From assembly GCA_028023455.1 (NCBI GenBank), contig JAQFVV010000023.1, forward strand, positions 124,001 to 188,000: a DNA stretch of 64,000 bases, written 5' to 3'. Both the position numbers and the translations under genes were made by a program. This stretch comes from Epiperipatus broadwayi. Lineage: Eukaryota; Onychophora; Udeonychophora; Euonychophora; Peripatidae. Below, in pieces: positions 44,409 to 56,472 of this stretch (position 1 is the stretch's first letter; each line of letters begins with the position of its first letter). The notes below the pieces were generated by a model. It worked only from the letters and a program-made list of their open reading frames with translations, was not told the origin of the DNA and did no database searches.

Positions 44409-46484
44409 TGGTTGTGTCATAATACAAAAAAACAAGCAACATCACTGATTGGCAGATGATTTTGCCACAAGCATTTTGGAGCATGCTTTATTGTTTAATA
44501 TTTCTGAAATAAAAATTGTAAATTTCAATAACTTATTTTCACAGTTAAGCTTATTTATGAAACATATTGGTAAAATATTTATTTTAAATCAAAAATCTAC
44601 AAGATTACAATTATACTTTTTTAATAATAAGCTATAAAAACATAGTTAAAGTAATTTGTTTGTTTTTACTGGCTAATAAGAATTGCAATGACTCAACTAA
44701 AATTCTTTCGATTTTAAGAATGAAATTAAAATAAAAAATATTTCTTTCAATAATTTTTATGAATAAATAATATTATGACCCAATACATAATAAGCAAATG
44801 TGATGGGAATTGTCCTTAGGATCTTACAAATAAGAGAGGAAGGAGTTGGACTTTAAGTGAGTTAGTTAAGGAAGTCATTTATGAATTTTTTTAGTATTGT
44901 CAGAATTGTTATTATCATTAGATTTATGCTTTGAAGCCATTTCAAATAAAAGTTTAATATTTTGAAGCGGATGGGGGAACAATGTGACTGAGAATGTGAT
45001 TCGAATGTATTTAGACAAAAAATGGTGCCTGCTACTAGTAAGTAATGCACATGTATAAAATTTATATTTTTCTAATTAATCTATCAATTTTAATGTTTTT
45101 ATTTTTGTTTATTAATTAGTGTATAAAAACTTAAATAGTGTATGCAATTAGTTTAGTAAAATCCTAAAAAAAAATACATAAAGAAAATGGAAACTGTATT
45201 CATATTTTTCTTCTGTGAAAAACCTTTATTTTAATATATAAAAATAAATTATAAGGTAACAGTCTTAAATACAGAAGAACACTAAAGGAGGTGACAAAAC
45301 AATTAGATTACTACAAAATGACAATCACAACAACAACAAAAAATTGTATTGGTTTAAGCTGTTCTCCTAAATACTTCAAAGTTCTAACCTTATTCACATC
45401 CAATTCATAAGTATTGTAACAAATGTGCTAACTACTACACTCTTCTTTATATCAAACATAAAGAGATAATAAAATAAATATAACATTTCATGAATTTAAA
45501 ATGTGCATTTTAATACGTTGACTTTTACAAGAAAACGAACAGTGTTGTCCATACTGGTCTAATTATTAATTCACAATCTTTTATTTTTGAGAAAAACGGT
45601 GATATATATATAACAAACAAAATGTGCAATTGACGAGAAGATAACTTACAATAATAAAATGACCATCACTGCAGACAAGGGAGATATCCCTATGGGCGCT
45701 GAGTCCTTGGTTTATCGTACTTTTTATTCGTATGAGTATGTAACTTTTAGAAATTTTATTAGCAAAAAAATAAAGCCAACATACTTAAAAAAAAACAAAA
45801 CAAAGAACACCTAAGCATCTTTTAAAACATTTCTTAAATAAGTCATCATTTAAATTGATCAGAATTATATAAAATTAATTTCCAGGTATGCAGTTTTTTC
45901 TAATTTCCTTTCATTTTAATTTTCTATAAATAAACTATAAACGCTTTAACATAAAGACAAAATTCCGTTTATTCCTTAAAAGTTAATTCAAAATCTTTTT
46001 CACAGCAAATATTTACTGTAAAAAATAAAAAGCAATTTAATAATATACTTCCATCATAATAATCTTTATACTATATACATTGTTAAAGATGAGTGATTAA
46101 AATTTACATAAACGATGAGCAAAAAGAACACGACGTTGTATAATAAAATTCCATTGAAAGCATCCTTTCAAAATTAAGTAAGCAAAAAGTTTTCTAAACA
46201 AAAAGTTTGATAGTATTCAATAAATGAGTTTTAATAATGTTAAGAATAAATTGTGTTAAAAAATTGGCAAGCACTGGCAATTACTGTTTGTATCAATCAA
46301 ATCGTAACGTGGTGTCACCTCATATATCATCTATCCTTGGGCAGACAACAATAACACATACATATAAAAAAACTTGGGAAGATGAAAGATACAATCATAA
46401 ATAATAATCAGAAAATAATAATGATTCTTTACTACAGTATATAATCAATAAGTTTGATACATAATAAGCTTTTTTCAACACCTG
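44409..46484. other. AT-rich stretch
   Basis: No gene assigned. A small GC-richer patch at 45650-45720 is discussed among the findings as a weak exon candidate on the minus strand. Confidence 0.3.
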
Positions 46485-47345
46485 TAGCTCAAATGCAAAA
46501 GAATCAATTTATTAAATTATATAAAGATTATGGATATAATCCTAAAACTATTAGCAATATATTTTTTAATTCTAAAAAATCTATAGTAGATTATAAAATT
46601 TTTGAGACTAATAATGCTTTCATATTATCCTAGGATTTATAATACTTTAAGGTATAACAAAAACTATACTGATGAGAATATAAATATTTGCTGGTCAAAT
46701 AGTAAAAATCTTGATCAATTAATAGGTAAATATAGGTTAAGGGATGATTTACAATACAAAAAAGGAATTGTATATAAAATTACATGCAAAATTTGTAAAA
46801 TAATTTACTTTGGGCATACTGGAAAACAATTAGAGGTAAGAGCCAAAGAACATAGCAATGCCATTAAAAGAATAGATGATAAATCTACATTATATATTCA
46901 TTACTTCAAATACGGTCATAGAATAGATGCTACAAAAAGTATTAAATATTTAAATTTCATCAAAGATCCAAAAAGAAGACAAATATATGAAACATACTAC
47001 ATTAAAAATATATTTAGATAATTGTGTGAATATTTACAAGACTTCTATAAATTTGGTTAATAATTGGTTGATTAAAAATGAATGAAAAATTATATAAGAT
47101 GATATATATAATTGTATAAAATGCATGCATGTTATATTTATTTAGCATATTGTTATGATATAGTCAATTATTTTGTAATTATTGAATTTATATATGAGGA
47201 TTTTGATTTGTTTTAATTATATTATTATTATTGTTTATTTTAATTCGGTTATTTGACACTAGATGGTTTTTATGTCAGAAATAATTTGTTAATGTTAAAT
47301 AGATTAGTAACATTTGAAAAGGACACAAAAGAAGATGCAGAAAAA
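46485..47345 (+). mobile_element. Penelope-like element, 5'-truncated 3' end
   Basis: The insertion begins within the linker between RT and endonuclease: a frame at 46490-46610 reads QFIKLYKDYGYNPKTI and FFNSKKSIVDYK, the helical linker of PLE proteins. It continues into the GIY-YIG domain and ends in a non-coding tail of about 320 bases. The tail finishes with aaagaagatgcagaaaaaagc (47328-47348), a collapsed form of the hairpin block at 53545-53580. Confidence 0.75.
46602..47021 (+). pseudogene. PLE GIY-YIG endonuclease domain
   Basis: Open frame of 139 codons. After the linker (SKNLDQLIGKYRLRDD) comes GIVYKITCKICKIIYFGHT: the GIY motif as IVY, a Cys-x2-Cys pair typical of the PLE zinc-binding insert, and the YIG motif as YFG. 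Then RAKEHSNAIKR holds the catalytic Arg and the conserved His, and ends with YIHYFKYGHR and a C-terminal helix RRQIYETYYIK. The domain nicks DNA to prime insertion. The N-terminal RT is absent, so this is a truncated copy; the endonuclease frame itself is open. Confidence 0.8.
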
Positions 47346-48484
47346 AGCTTTTTATGTATGAAATTATTATTGATTATATAGCCCTAGTAAAGAATCTATT
47401 AATATTTTCTGATTATTATTTTGTGGAAGAGCAGCATAAGGATTTTTATTCTTTTCTAATTTTGGCAATCATAAATGTATGGAGCATTCATTATCCACAG
47501 TCTAGTTTCTGGCCATTCGCTTTCATCAATAATGACCAATATTTTTCTTATATACTAAAGAAGAGGAATAGAATGGCTTTTTGCTCAGGAGTTCATGAAA
47601 AATTTGATCATAAGAAATGCCAGAACTGAAATTGACCCAGGAATCTTATTCTCCAGAGTATGATACCTTACAACTGCATTAAACAAAGCAGGGCTTATAT
47701 TTTAAACCCTTATAAAAAAACTATTACAGAAAGAACACTGAAATTAATTACTGTTTCTGGAGGAAAAATAATAATACCAATAGAGAAATTACATTAAACA
47801 TTACATTTAAATCTACCAAATCCATATTCACTAAATGGTAGTCGAAAAGACTGTTGATATAGCTGACAATTCTATGGAATAATCTTTATGTAAAAATTTG
47901 GATAAACACTATAAACATCATCTATTGCTTACTTAAACTTACAAATTATAGCATTGCTAGAGAGGAATGAATAGTAAAATAGTGAAGATATGCAAAGTGA
48001 AAAAAGGTGAAGAATGGTCTAATCAAATAAAATTATTTGCATTCAAATCTTATTAAAAACCAATTAGTTGCAGGATAAACGGATCACTGCATTGCAATAA
48101 TGTAAACCAAATCTCTAGCTAATTAAGTTCTCCTAATGTTATAAAACATATTCATATATATATATATGCATGTGAATATCACATAATGATTAGTGCATAC
48201 TATTGCCATGACCTATGATTATTTGAATTTTTTTTCCCAAATTACAATTTTCTTTCACAGAATAAATCCTTAGCTAATTCAACAAGTCATCTAATTACAG
48301 ATTAATAAATGGGTATGAAGCCATTCCTAGAGGATAAATAAACAAACAACATAGTTAAACCTTATATTTTCTAACCAAATAAGTAATATTATTTGCCCTT
48401 TAATGGTCACTTAAAAAAAATAAAAGCTTTTTCAACTTTATTGTTGCCTTTATATTTGAATATGTGTTTGTGTGCACACCAACA
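47346..48484. other. AT-rich stretch
   Basis: No gene recognised; the 47354-47629 frame matches nothing known to me. The word cacagtctagtttctggcc at 47497 resembles a family A block but is isolated. Confidence 0.3.
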
Positions 48485-48800
48485 TTTTCAATCATTATCA
48501 ATCCACTGCAATATGGTCTCTTGAAGTTTAATCTAATTTCTCCAATCAAGTCTCTTTTTACCAACCATGCAAGCAATCTTCCTTATTTGATCCATCTATC
48601 TCACATGTGGTATCTGTCTAGATCTTTTACAATCTCCTGCATTCCTGTTTAAAAGTGTGACTATCCTCTCAGCTTCAATTCAGTCTATAAATAACGTCAG
48701 AAATTTTTGTTTTCTTACCCACGCTTTCATTCCTCTTTAGTAATCGTAACATACATGTCCAGATTTCAAATCCTAACTCTCATCTAAATTTATATCATTT
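48485..48800 (-). pseudogene. RTE 3' end relict
   Basis: Minus strand matches the 3' 300 bases of the RTE at 24160-24560: attatcaatccactgc, atccatctatctcacatg, tcttttacaatctcctg and gtaatcgtaacatacatg blocks in order. Frames are broken. 5'-truncated. Confidence 0.75.
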
Positions 48801-48898
48801 CATAGACAGAAAGAAGATGGTTGAAAAAATTTAGAGTAATACGTTAAAAAAAAAACAAAAAAAAAAACATGTAAAATACTTTTTTTTTTTTTCCATCT

Positions 48899-48943
48899 CC
48901 CCCCCCCCCCCCCGCCCCCCACCCCCCCCCCCCCCACCCCCCC
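48899..48943 (+). repeat. Poly-C tract
   Basis: About 45 bases of C interrupted by single G or A. It is flanked on the left by A-runs and a T-run. The minus strand is G-rich and could form G-quadruplexes. Length is likely unreliable in an assembly. Confidence 0.85.
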
Positions 48944-48944
48944 G

Positions 48945-50139
48945 TACTTTTGATCAATAATAATATTGCTACTCATTGAAAAATTATCAAACCCAATTTA
49001 TTGGGTTAAAAATATCATATAATCAAAAGAGAAAATAGTATTTTCCAAATTTATATATATATTGTGTTGCTATTATGAAAAATAAATATCACAATTAATT
49101 AAGCATTGCTGTGTGTCATACGCAATTAAAAGTATACATATTCATTTTAATAAAAATCATAATTATCGTTGTCTACTAGTTCTTTGGCGAAAATGCAATT
49201 ATTAAGTCAATCTGATTAGTTGACTTTTAATTTTTTCTTTCTATTATTGGTTCTAATAAATGTAATGACTTCCTCGCCATTTGATGCAAGTACATGTGAT
49301 ATTTCAAAAATTAATTAAATAATTTTGGTCCAGTGAATAAACACAAGACAAAATGTGTGTCAAAACTGTGATATTAATTTTAAAGGGTTAGACAATTTAA
49401 TTAAAAGGTAATCTTTCAGATTACGTAATAATATTATGACATTTAACTTTTGTAAAAAGAGAGAAAGAGAAAAAAAAAAGGCTTTTATTACATAATAGTT
49501 GACCTTTAACAATTATTATAAACAAAATAATTGTTTTCTTTTGTTAGTAACATTTCAAAATGAAACTTTGCAGCAATTTGAGAGAAATCGATAACAGATT
49601 AGTACATGAGTTTCCAATTGCAGCCCAAGCATACAGAATCAGGTCTGTGATAAGATTTTTAAACAATCAGCAAAAATACTTTAGTAGAAATCAAATGTAT
49701 TGATTTTTAAAAACATAAGTTAATATAAATGTTTAAATTTATTGTATTCTCCAACTGAAAAAATGTTGATTAAACAAAAACGTGATTTTTGAATTTTTTC
49801 AAAGAACATTGTATACATTATCACCATCACTAGTCATTGCCCTGTGTGGTTTGAGCAGTGATAGGTAGTCATTATAACAAAATACGCTTATTTTAATTCC
49901 AGATGAGAGAGAGAAAAAAGTATTTAGGAAAACAAGATTGCAAAGAAAAATAAATACTTGGAGACAAAATTGCTCTGTGTCTAATTAATAAATGAATATG
50001 TGATTACAAATGCCCAAAATTAATGCAGAGAAATGATCAATGGTATACGAGGCTCATGATCAGGACTGCCATGCATGAGTGTGCAGGTAGTGCAGGGTAC
50101 TAAGGCATTTCATCATGGAGGTGCCAAGACACATAGATA
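48945..50139. other. AT-rich stretch
   Basis: No gene, RNA or repeat recognised. Confidence 0.3.
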
Positions 50140-50720
50140 ATTAATAACATTTATATGAAGATAAAAATGTTTACATTTTTGAATCACTTCATTGTTAGAA
50201 ATATGTTCTGAATATAAACATTTTTTATTTAAATATGAGTTTACTTAAACTTATTATGATAATTGCTAGAGCTTAAATTTCCAGGTTCAAGGTTGAAATA
50301 TACTACACAGTACACACATACTCATCATTCACTGTGTTAAATGGAATAGGCAGACACCACTTTGGTGCAATAATTAACAAAATTTATATGTAAAATGTTT
50401 AGATTTCTGAAACACTTTATTGTTAAAAACACATTCTTTTTTATTACAATGTAAGTAGAATACTTCATTACTTTTTTTTAAATATTACTTTACTTAGACA
50501 TGTTGCGGCAATTGGTTGAGCCTCAAAATATACTACATGTATATTCTACCATTACACAGAAGTGAACAATCCAATGCCCTTTTCTCACTACAACTAATAA
50601 AATTTACAAGTAAATGAAAATGTTTACATTCCCCAATCACTTGCATTTAAATATTCTAATTTATACAAAAAATAACATTACTATTAATAATTTATTTAAA
50701 AATAAAACTTATTTTTAAAA
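50140..50720 (+). repeat. Degenerate tandem repeat, about 0.21-0.23 kb period
   Basis: Three diverged units start near 50143, 50375 and 50586, each opening with a block like acatttatatgaagat or aaaatttatatg followed by atgtttaca/gat, a second block aatcacttca or aaacacttta, and then ttagaaa or ttaaaaa. A middle block gaaatatactaca or aaatatactacat recurs. Age and function unknown. Confidence 0.5.
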
Positions 50721-50805
50721 TGTTGCCTCATAATTACAGTAATTCTTCATGTGATTAAATTAAGTTTATCAATGATATTTTACATGGGTCATGTGTCTTA
50801 TTCAA

Positions 50806-50875
50806 TTTAGAGTAGTGATAAGAATGTCCATCTCCTGAATGTGAGATCCAAAGATCAATACTACTATTGTCTTGT
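50806..50875 (+). repeat. tRNA-like SINE head
   Basis: gagtagtgataagaatg (A-box-like) and, at tRNA spacing, gtgagatccaaagatc (B-box-like). No cloverleaf. Similar in layout to the head at 28432. Confidence 0.35.
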
Positions 50876-52433
50876 GTAAAGTATTTTTAATAGCAATGTT
50901 ATCTTTCTTTATTTTTATTATGCCATACTATCTTTTTACACATTTTATTAAATAGCTTTTTCTATTTTTAATAATATTATTTTTTTTAAATGCAGTATTG
51001 ACTTTTACTGTTCTGTAGCTAAAAACACTTAATCTATAAACCACACTACATGCAAATATAAGCAAAACACAAAGAGTAAAAAACAATTTTTAAAAAGATA
51101 TTATTGCATGCCAAAATATTTAATTCTTAACAAATTTCATGATATAATAAAACCCCTATATGAATGCACTACTGAAGAAGTCTAAAAATGTATCTAGTGG
51201 AGCAAACCAAGTGTTTGATTTGGTTTATTTTAGTTATTTAACATAACCTATGAATAAACAAATTAAAATGCAAAGGCTTTTAATAGCTTCTAAAAATGTA
51301 TTGAATAAACAATCTAAGTATAAAAATTTAAAATTCTTCCCTTAAATAAATTCTGACTAAATCCATAATTATCAAACTGTATAATAAAGTATAATATATA
51401 TATAATATGACTTAGTTATTATTAAGCATTAAAAAAATTAAATACTGTAATAAAGTAATGTAACTATTTTATTATTGAAAGAAAACAAGTTAGGCTATTT
51501 TTGTTAATAGAAAATGTAAACAAGTTATTTGTGAGAGGTTGGATTTTAAAAAAACATGTATTTTTATCAAGTTGTTGCTAATGGAATTAATTAAAAACAA
51601 TTTTTTAAAAAGAAATTATTGTGCACATTTCATTAACATTGCATAATTGTAAAACCTATACAATTTCACTTGTAACCACTTGATTAGGAAAGTATCTACA
51701 AAATTCTTTATCTATCCTAGTGGGCAAAAAACAATTGCCTGTTTTTCCCTTATTATAATTTATCATTAAACAAAAGAAAGTGCAAGGCATGGTACAATGG
51801 ATTCTAAAAAATTATCGAATAAACAACGTAAGTGTGAAAATTTCTTTCCTTAAGTAAATATAAGGTAAATCCTTAAAATCCCTAGATATCTGACTATATT
51901 ATAAGATTAGTTTTAAAAGTGAAATAACAAGCATACAAAAAATTATTCTATTACCGAGATTCCAAATAATACGAAGTAAAAACAAAAGACTGGTTAGAGT
52001 TGACCTAGTTAAAACCGATTGTTATTTAGCACATTGTGGCCACTAAAGTTAGGAGAGCCAATATGTAAATAAAAAGACAAAAGTGAAAATAATTATAATT
52101 TTTTAATATTCTATTGTGTCTTTTGTTAAATAAAATTAAATAGAATTCATTGTTTTAATTAAGTAATTTTATTTTGTGAAGGGAAGGTCTTTATCACATG
52201 ACAAAAACATTTAGATACTTAAAAAATAAATTATTTTACTTGCAAACAGATATATTCAAATTGATTAAATTGATACCTCAGATATATCATATAATTGCTT
52301 ATTTATTATGATTATGATTGTGTGCAATTTTATTGAATTAATATTTGAGAAAACAAAATAGAATATATATAATGCAATATATAATCCATATAAAAAGAAT
52401 TAAAACTTCTTTTATGTTGTTATTTTTAAACAA
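50876..52433. other. AT-rich stretch
   Basis: No gene recognised. A CTGAAGAAGTCT box at 51172, followed by AAAAATGT, resembles the PLE hammerhead relic but no hairpin is left. Confidence 0.3.
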
Positions 52434-52745
52434 TAAAAATTTATTATTATAAGATATAATAAAATATCTATATATACAACAAAAAACATGAAAAAAATAA
52501 ATTTTCAATAGAAAAGCTTTTTTCGATACATACAATTTGTATCTTTTTCAATATGTCTGCTGACGATTACCGTTAAATACATATAGCGACATCTATTCAT
52601 AATAAAGCCAACTAAAACAATATCAACATCATTATTTTACAAATATATACAATACAACATAAAAATTATATATATTCCTTCATTGAGTATAGGATATTCA
52701 AATATACTCAAAAACATATAAAATATATTAATATTGATATTTTGC

Positions 52746-53037
52746 CTATCTATCTTTCCATTCATCTAATTTTAGCCAATTATTAGTCAAATTAATTGAA
52801 CCTTTATAAATGTTCATGCAATTACTACCATTATTTTTAATATAACTAGTTTCATATACTTTACGCCTATTAACATTTTTCAAGTAATTTAGTGCAAATA
52901 TATTTTTAGTACAATCTATTTTATGACCATATTCCAAATAATGTATAAACAAAGCGGATTTATCATCTCTCCTATTTATTGCTGCGTTATGTTCTTTAGC
53001 TCTTATTTCTAATTGTTTACATGTATGTCCATAGTAT
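52746..53037 (-). pseudogene. PLE GIY-YIG endonuclease fragment, left arm
   Basis: Mirror of the right-arm fragment on the minus strand. From FIHYLEYGHKIDCTK to the end KLDEWKDR it reads the same as the right-arm copy as far as I compared them. The YYG motif is present at the inner end. Confidence 0.75.
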
Positions 53038-53349
53038 TTGTATATTTGTAAAAGAGTATACTATGGACATACATGTAAACAATTAGAAATAAGAGCTAAA
53101 GAACATAACGCAGCAATAAATAGGAGAGATGATAAATCCGCTTTGTTTATACATTATTTGGAATATGGTCATAAAATAGATTGTACTAAAAATATATTTG
53201 CACTAAATTACTTGAAAAATGTTAATAGGCGTAAAGTATATGAAACTAGTTATATTAAAAATAATGGTAGTAATTGCATGAACATTTATAAAGGTTCAAT
53301 TAATTTGACTAATAATTGGCTAAAATTAGATGAATGGAAAGATAGATAG
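53038..53349 (+). pseudogene. PLE GIY-YIG endonuclease fragment, right arm
   Basis: Open frame starting at the junction. YICKRVYYGHTCKQLEIRAKEH gives YYG for YIG, the catalytic Arg and the conserved Glu/His. Then RRDDKSALFIHYLEYGHK and a C-terminal part ending KLDEWKDR. The GIY strand and the first Cys are lost in the inversion, so the domain is incomplete. It is a close relative of the copy at 46602. The start codon is not genuine. Confidence 0.8.
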
Positions 53350-53661
53350 GCAAAATATCAATATTAATATATTTTATATGTTTTTGAGTATATTTGAATA
53401 TCCTATACTCAATGAAGGAATATATATAATTTTTATGTTGTATTGTATATATTTGTAAAATAATGATGTTGATATTGTTTTAGTTGGTTTTATTATGAAT
53501 AGATGTCGCTATATGTATTTAACGGTAATCGTCAGCAGACATATTGAAAAAGATACAAATTGTATGTATCGAAAAAAGCTTTTCTATTGAAAATTTATTT
53601 TTTTCATGTTTTTTGTTGTATATATAGATATTTTATTATATCTTATAATAATAAATTTTTA

Positions 53662-54233
53662 ATGCAATATATATATATTTTCTTATTATAAATCCGTTAA
53701 TAACATCGGCCTAATTTTATTATTATTTTTTGCGTATTCTGATTCAATACATAAAAATGCTAAGCAGATTGCACATTAACGTGATTAGAACATTCCGAAA
53801 CATTTACATAAACAATGTAACTGAAATTTCTGCATTACTATATATATTAGTACATCTACAATTGTATTACTTCGCATATGACATTCATTGTAGAAATTAT
53901 AAATTAAAGAGGCAAAAAAAAGAAAATGTAATTTCATTTAGCATGTGATAAAATGGTTTAACTTTTGAAAAGACATAGATCAAGCAGAACCAGGGTCTTC
54001 ATAGATGTAATGTCCTGTGCCATCACAATGCACTCAGATCAGCTCTGTTCATGAGACTAGGGGTGCTAAAATATATCTTGCACAAAGGCAACACATACCC
54101 ATGGGATTGCTCATGACTACCAGACTGAGTATTAGCCTAAGAGCCCGAAAAATATAAATCAAAAATACAGAGTAATTGTCATTCTAAAACAATGAAAAAT
54201 ACAAAATTAGAAAAACAATCTAATTGCCAACTA
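53662..54233. other. AT-rich stretch with one GC-richer patch
   Basis: Patch 53985-54140 is clearly GC-richer but yields no recognised product or repeat. Confidence 0.25.
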
Positions 54234-55347
54234 CACCTGGGTCACGTTTTACGAGATATAGGTTCCTCAAAAAACACGCGCAAGCAAAATCACGCAAAAA
54301 TAGATGTAACTTACATTAAAAATGGGGGGATGCGGTCTGTGATTTTTCAAAATTCAAGTAAAAGCAAAGCACCAACATAAAATTACTTTAAAATTCGCGC
54401 AAAAAAAAAAATAAGGAAATAAAATATGACTAATAAAAAATTTCAAATTTGAAAAAAATTGATACAAGACAAACTTTTTTTTAACTATAATATTTAATTT
54501 TATTCAAAATAATATATTTTTATGCATAATTTACAGTACAGTAATTTACATTTTATTATACATGTTTTAATTATTATCACTATTTGCCAAAAAACACGTT
54601 CGTTTGCAAACTGGTAAAAAATCTGATTTTTCACAAGAGGAAATACAACTAGCGCCAACTTCACACTCATGTTGTGTCAATGGTTTTCTGGTGACAACGT
54701 AATTAGTAATTAATCTTTGAGATGATGATTTTATTAATTGTTTATGAAACTAACAACTAAAAATTAAATTCTTATTTTTGTCTTTAATTTTTTAATTTTC
54801 AATTCCGTTTAAAAATCAAATTTCACATCACATTAATTTCAAGTCACTGTAAGTAATTTTTAAATTGTTAATTACAATTAAAAATCAGATTTTAATTTTT
54901 AATTGTCAAATTTAATTGTGCCGACTGCTATTACTCACCTTTTAAAAATAAACTTGTGGACACTAAATGATTAATAATTGATTACATTCTTTTTTAAAAA
55001 GCAAAAACAGAATGTGATTTAAAATGCAAAATTAACACGCACAATGTTTGAACAAATTTACATTATAATCTTGTAAAATTTAATGTGTGTATACGTAAAA
55101 TGTGGAAATCTTGATTTTAATTTCATTATTGCATAAAATCTTACTATTATAAAGCACTGAAAATATTGAAATTACTAAGATGAAAGTCGAATTCCAATAA
55201 TGTGCTATTACTTTCAATATAACGTAAGTGCGCGAAATTTATTATTTAAAGTAATAGTGCATTATCGGAGTTCGACTTCCGGTGAAACATGAATCGCATA
55301 ACTTCAAAATCATGTTCAATAAGTCTGTGTAAAAAGAGACCCAGGTG
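54234..55347. mobile_element. Candidate TIR DNA transposon remnant, 1.1 kb
   Basis: Ends are inverted: cacctgggtcacgttttac at the left and the complement of cacctgggtctctttttac at the right. Ten terminal bases are identical, and so is a TTTTAC block. The interior has CACGCGCAAGC and TTCGCGCAAAA words and many TAATTTTTAAT-like blocks but no transposase. No target duplication is evident, which keeps confidence low. Confidence 0.4.
55183..55282. repeat. Inverted repeat, 100 bp
   Basis: gaaagtcgaattccaataat and aagtaatagtgcattatcgg with gagttcgacttccgg form complementary arms of about 32 bases with a few mismatches, around a loop containing gtgcgcgaa. It lies inside the candidate TIR element. 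Confidence 0.55.
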
Positions 55348-56165
55348 AATATCATTATCTACAATGTAACTTTTCAAAAACTTTGGTGAATCCGTTCATT
55401 TCCATCATTCGTCCATTGTACTCTGGAACTCTATTCCAACAGGATAAATTGGTGGTAAAGCAAATGAAGACATTTACAATGCCAATACATTGATATAATT
55501 AGAATTTTTAGATACAAAATACAGTGTATGTAAACATTTACTGTTAAATGCACCCTTTCTTTCTTATTAAATGGTATTTTAAAACAGAAGGTTTTTATTT
55601 AAAATAGACTGATTACATTTTTTTTAAAAAAAGATAATAATATTTAATGTAAATGATTAAAACAACTTTAAAAAAAAATCTAGTTATCAATACAGGTAGA
55701 TTCCTATTAATTCAAATACCACTAATTCAAAAACTCTTATTTGTACAACAATGTTTTGATTATTGTTATATAAAAAATTTATAGCAATATAAATGTGTGC
55801 GTTTTAAAGCGTTATTGTAACAAAAAGTATTTCAATAAATATGTACTATAGATAGCAAAATTGATGTTTATTTATAATTCAGCAAACTTTGGGTCTATAG
55901 TGAGAAGAAAAAAGATTTATTATTGAAATCCGAAATAATCTCAAATCAAAATAAGCCCTGGGATCAGAATTTCAGATTAATGATTGGCAATATATCATAT
56001 TCACAAAGTGAAAAAAATTGATAAAATTAATATGCATTTATAAACTATTTCAAAATATATTTAAGATACAATATATATATATATATATATTAACATTCAA
56101 CCTCACATAATAAAGTTTTGAGAGTGAAGTAGAAAACCCTAAACATATGGATAATTTATAAGATA
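55348..56165. other. AT-rich stretch
   Basis: Nothing recognised apart from a (TA)n run at about 56070-56091. Confidence 0.3.
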
Positions 56166-56180
56166 AAAATTACAAATTTT

Positions 56181-56268
56181 GTCAAGCATTGGTGGTTGAG
56201 GGGTGGGGGACAGCCCTTTAAAGTTGTGGGGTGGGGGGGTGTTTGGTGTTAATGAGAAAAAAAAGAAT
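56181..56268 (+). mobile_element. SINE-S1, diverged plus-strand copy
   Basis: Starts gtcaagcattggtggttga, the same head as the 13670 element read on its own strand. The interior is G-rich and diverged, and it ends in an A-run. A direct repeat aattacaaattt / aattacaagttc flanks it at about 56168-56179 and 56266-56277. This copy shows the family is dispersed in both orientations. Confidence 0.65.
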
Positions 56269-56311
56269 TACAAGTTCTAACTGTAACCAACTGATAGTAG
56301 TAATGATCATG

Positions 56312-56472
56312 TCATATTTCATAAAAGATAATGTATCAAAATAAATTAGCATGTTTAAATGATGGTAAACAAGCTAGTCCATGGCTAGGCCATACTTGAT
56401 AAAAGATAAAGTATCAAAATAAACTACCATGGTTAAATGATGGTAAACAAGCTTCCACATACTCCATGGCTG
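56312..56472 (+). repeat. Two-unit 78-bp tandem duplication
   Basis: aaaagata followed by gtatcaaaataaa, then ttaaatgatggtaaacaagc, occurs at 56323 and 56401, exactly 78 bases apart, with about ten differences. Confidence 0.65.

Larger units (their letters stand above)
52434..53661. mobile_element. Long inverted repeat of a Penelope-like 3' end
   Basis: Two arms of 604 bp (52434-53037 and 53058-53661) with a 20-bp loop. Paired positions keep a constant sum from the inner to the outer boundary, so there is no net length difference between the arms. Each arm, read outward from the loop, has a truncated GIY-YIG endonuclease, then a non-coding tail with agatgtcgctatatg and a hairpin block with GATAC/GTATC followed by GAAA. 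The arms look almost identical. The inner junction cuts the endonuclease just before its YIG motif. Confidence 0.85.

Noticed and set aside
52338-52535. 65-codon minus-strand frame left of the long inverted repeat
   Set aside because: Hydrophobic low-complexity translation of AT-rich DNA, overlapping the repeat's end.
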